Source of the DNA: Pieris napi
Taxonomy: Eukaryota; Arthropoda; Insecta; Lepidoptera; Pieridae
Direction of reading: 5' to 3'
Assembly: GCF_905475465.1 (NCBI RefSeq)
Contig: NC_062242.1
Location: forward strand, 7,715,501 to 7,779,500
Length of the DNA: 64,000 nucleotides
Shown here: one piece after another, positions 61,025 to 64,000 of the stretch
Layout of the letters: every line of letters begins with the position of its first letter
Position numbering within the stretch: position 1 is the first letter of the stretch
Notes under the pieces: generated by a model
The model's database searches: none
What the model was told of the DNA's origin: nothing
What the model saw: the letters and a program-made list of their open reading frames with translations, nothing else
Translations under genes and position numbers: made by a program

Positions 61025-61110
61025 AAAATTTAACAAAATTACATGTAAAGGAAAGGCAACTGGCGGCCTTATCGCTTTCGAGCGATCTCTTCCAGGCAAC
61101 CACTGTGATA
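61025..61110 (+). repeat. Retrotransposon tail fragment (tentative)
   Basis: AAAGGCAACTGGCGGCCTTA and TCGAGCGATCTCTTCCAGGC followed by AACCACTGTG and an A-rich run. This phrase is familiar from the 3' ends of lepidopteran LINE copies; it occurs once here. Confidence 0.4.
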
Positions 61111-62479
61111 AAAGAAAAAAAAAGTATTAGTATTATCTTTTGGCGCGTTAGGGAAAAATTATGAGAGTATTTTTTTCTATTGTTAGTGTTGCTTTTTCTA
61201 CGAACGTAGAATAAGGCGAAAGATAAAAATTTTGAAAAGATTATTATCTTGTTACGCCAAAGAAGTATAACTTCTAACGCGTGTACATAAGTACAAACAC
61301 GTTTTTTTTAATGCTACATGCCATTATACAAGAGCCATCATAAATTATCTCATGAAGTGAAAAAATCGATTTGTAATCCTATAATGTATACACACTTCAC
61401 TAGTGCTTTTAACCAAGAAACACAAACGTATAAAAAGCAAATAGCTATACCAATCCTTTCAGCCCAAAAATATCTTAAAGCGTTAACCCTATATCACTGC
61501 TACACAATAATCGACCTTCGCGCAGCAACAAGAACAACTATTTTGTAAAATTCTCAATAACTATTTATAGAAACAAATGCATGCGTTCGATTCTCCAACG
61601 AATGGATTATTTACGAGCGCCGGCATGGTCCGAAATAACCTCTAGTATTACACCAGTTGGAGTTATGATTTTTTTCATAACTGGTTAAAAATTTATTAGT
61701 TAAAAATAATTCTAGAACACAACAGAAGCTTTTAGTGTATTTCTTTGAATGGCAACATTTATGTGTATATTATTGTATATACATTATATTAAAGCTATTA
61801 ATTTATATTATAATAATATAATGTTATGTTATAAAAATATTGCAACATCGGAAACTTACAATTTTAAACTTGATTTTGTTTAAAGTTTTGTTTTCCTCTA
61901 TGCGTTATGATTTGATCATTTTTTTTTTATATTAAAAGTATACTTTTGGAAAGGCAGGAACAATTAACTTTTATATAATCTTCTTATTGGTAGGAATAAT
62001 TACGTAATGAATAATAAATACTTTAAAAATAGTAGACCTGCCATAGATAAGTCGATAAGATACTTTTTATATCCTTAAATTTTAAAAGCGTGTATTTTAA
62101 CTTCTAAGGCTAAATACTTATTATTCTGATTTTACACAAAACGCAATCCTCAAAACCGAGAACATATAATAGTGCTAACAAAAACGTTGCAATACAAATG
62201 TTCAGGTTTTGAGTTCAAAGTGATTTGTCACATGACGGTGACACGCGTCGCAGACAGACGCCCATACTTCATGCCTAATAGCTAATAGTTGCGAATTCAT
62301 TTCTATATTTATAAGCGTTACCTTATAATCGCAAACATTCGTTGAATTCATGCAAATTCTAACGCATAATAATTGTGTAAACGTTAGAAAAATACGTTTT
62401 TATGTTATATAATCTAATATATTTTGTGTGCATGTGTATAAAAGCTTGCATCAATGTGTACCTGCGTCTTTTAAAGTGA
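61111..62479. other. Gene-free AT-rich stretch
   Basis: The 76-codon frame at 61318-61548 (starts MPLYKSHHKLSHEVKKSICN) has no recognisable domain and is probably chance. Confidence 0.3.
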
Positions 62480-63015
62480 AATGAATGTAAAATAATGTAT
62501 CACAAGCAATGTTACTGCAGGGCCATGGTTGGTGGTTGGTGCTAGGAAGTGAGGAGGCCTGGAGTGCAATTCTGTGAACATGTAATGCCGTAGAATGAGG
62601 CTGGTGAGCGATAGATGCAGAGTTCTGGAGTTAACCGTAGACTGGCTGGTGGAGCCAGGCTGGGGTTTCAATCTCGAGTGGCCCCGAACCGCAGGTCGTG
62701 AATGAGCTCTCTATGTCGGATATAAGCTCGGGTCACTTGGGTAGAATTCCTGGCAAACCGAGGGTCCATCTTAAGGGCATTTGAAGGGCTGAGGTGTTTT
62801 TAGTGCTACCCCATCTGAATAGCAGAGGGATTTGAGTGTAGACCCAGCCCCACAGCCGTGTAAACATCCATGGCGCGGGCCTGCGTAAGCGCATTTTCAC
62901 CTCATTCAAAAAAAAGGTCATGGTTGATTGCATGGCATGCTGGCTTTGATATTCTAATGGACACCGACCCCTCGGGCCTGTCCGGCATCCATCTCATATA
63001 GGTATGAGAGTTATG
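62480..63015. repeat. Unclassified GC-rich block, probable transposable-element fragment
   Basis: About 530 bp with near-balanced base composition and abrupt AT-rich edges. Includes GGCCATGGTTGGTGGTTGGT, GGCCCCGAACCGCAGGTCGT, CTACCCCATCTGAATAGCAG, CACCGACCCCTCGGGCCTGT and CCGGCATCCATCTCATATAG. Short minus frames (62471-62671, 62733-62933) lack recognisable domains. The last part resembles lepidopteran repeats with a TCGGGCCTGTCCGGCATCC phrase, possibly the 5' region of a non-LTR element; this is from memory and unverified. Confidence 0.4.
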
Positions 63016-64000
63016 CAATAGGAAGTGTACTTAGTCTTGGCAGAAACTGCCGTGGCAGAATCAGTTAAAAACCTAATTGTTGTGGCTTCTGATATCATTA
63101 TCAATCATTAATCATCATAATTATATGAACGATCATATGATAACTAAAACTACCCAAAATCAGTGTATGAAGATGTTTTAGTCAATTTGTTGGCATTCTC
63201 TCATCCCTTTGATCGCCCATCTATTACAGAATCCACTATATCCAATATGATCGAAACTCAATTAGATCGAGTATGAATAGCATTCGAATATCTGTTTCTA
63301 AAATCGTTTCAATCAATCAGGTCAGCAATCGAGAGGTTTGAGACGTCTGTTTGAGTTATTTGTAGGCTTGTCTTACGTCATCGCCGGAGTAAGGTATATA
63401 CTAATTTTAATACTTTCAAAAATCTAACCATAGTTTTGACATTCAGGCTACTTATCACTATATCTCTATTCTAAATCTTGCGCTTGGCTCCTTATTCCCT
63501 GGAAACCAATGTTTTTTTCTAAATTACAGACACGGACTAATCACCTACCTCCGCCTATCGCCTTGCAATAGAAGTATGTTTTGGAACAAAATAAGTATCA
63601 ATATACTTATCAATTTAAAAAAAAATGTATGGCCGTACAGATATCATTATAATAGTTAATTACGGAATAATATAATCTAATTACCGTTTTAGTGTTTACA
63701 TGAAAAGGAAATTTTATTATTTCATTATACGTTTTGACAACATTTAAGATAAAATATTTTGGTATTTCTGAAATCCTACACCATATAATAGTTATTACTT
63801 GTCGAAATAATGACTTAACTGTCTTGAGTCTATTTATTTTTGAACTTCAATTGTGAACTTTGTTAAAGCGTTTTCTGTGGTGAAATAGATCATAAGGACA
63901 ATACCAACTAACGCGTAAATTTAAGAAAAATAAATACTGGCGCCACTAATAATTATAAGTCATTGTTCACAAGTGTACACATTGTGTTACCTAAATGAAT
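63016..64000. other. Gene-free AT-rich end of the window
   Basis: Nothing recognisable on either strand. Confidence 0.4.

Noticed and set aside
1..64000. Bacterial-type features: operons, CRISPR arrays, riboswitches, ribosome binding sites
   Set aside because: None seen; the sequence has eukaryotic introns and SINEs, so these are not expected.

Overview
This window looks like AT-rich, repeat-dense, intergenic or intronic DNA from an insect, most likely a moth or butterfly (Lepidoptera). The evidence is the low GC content, short chance ORFs on both strands, GT-AG introns in the one clear gene pair, and many short interspersed elements of lepidopteran type: three tRNA-headed SINE families, tails of non-LTR retrotransposons, Helitron-like ends and several MITEs. 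I see no rRNA, no genuine tRNA gene, no CRISPR array and no bacterial operon. No host gene can be named with confidence.

The best-supported object is a complete PIF/Harbinger DNA transposon at 4684-7872, flanked by a 3-bp TAA target-site duplication. It carries both standard Harbinger genes. The plus strand has a DDE transposase in two exons (4761-5113 and 6195-7071, 409 aa). The minus strand has a MADF-BESS (Myb/SANT-like) DNA-binding protein in two exons (7602-7431 and 6119-5527, 254 aa). The two genes are interleaved: each intron contains the downstream coding exon of the other gene, and no coding exons overlap. Both reading frames are intact.

The rest of the window is a mosaic of smaller repeats. 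From left to right: a MITE with TTA duplications (2241-2490); the Harbinger element; SINE family A at 8543, 9692, 25292 and 57316; family E repeats at 10580, 43997 and 50231; SINE family C at 12667, 15185 and 38577 plus fragments; Helitron-like ends near 12996, 22281 and 44860; non-LTR retrotransposon 3' ends and coding relics (19823, 20795, 22838, 23984, 37770, 43714, 52690, 55888); a large foldback element (35212-36657) with arms of about 660 bp; SINE family B copies with 11- and 13-bp duplications (33401, 47890); and a GC-rich MITE with TTA duplications (46133-46518).

A few GC-richer islands in the AT-rich background could be exons or conserved regulatory elements of an unidentified host gene: 24256-24549, 26633-26714, 27188-27341, 28455-28530, 29066-29189, 29780-29870, 30706-30858, 34308-34445 and 51290-51570. 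They are listed at low confidence because both strands are often open and no family could be recognised.
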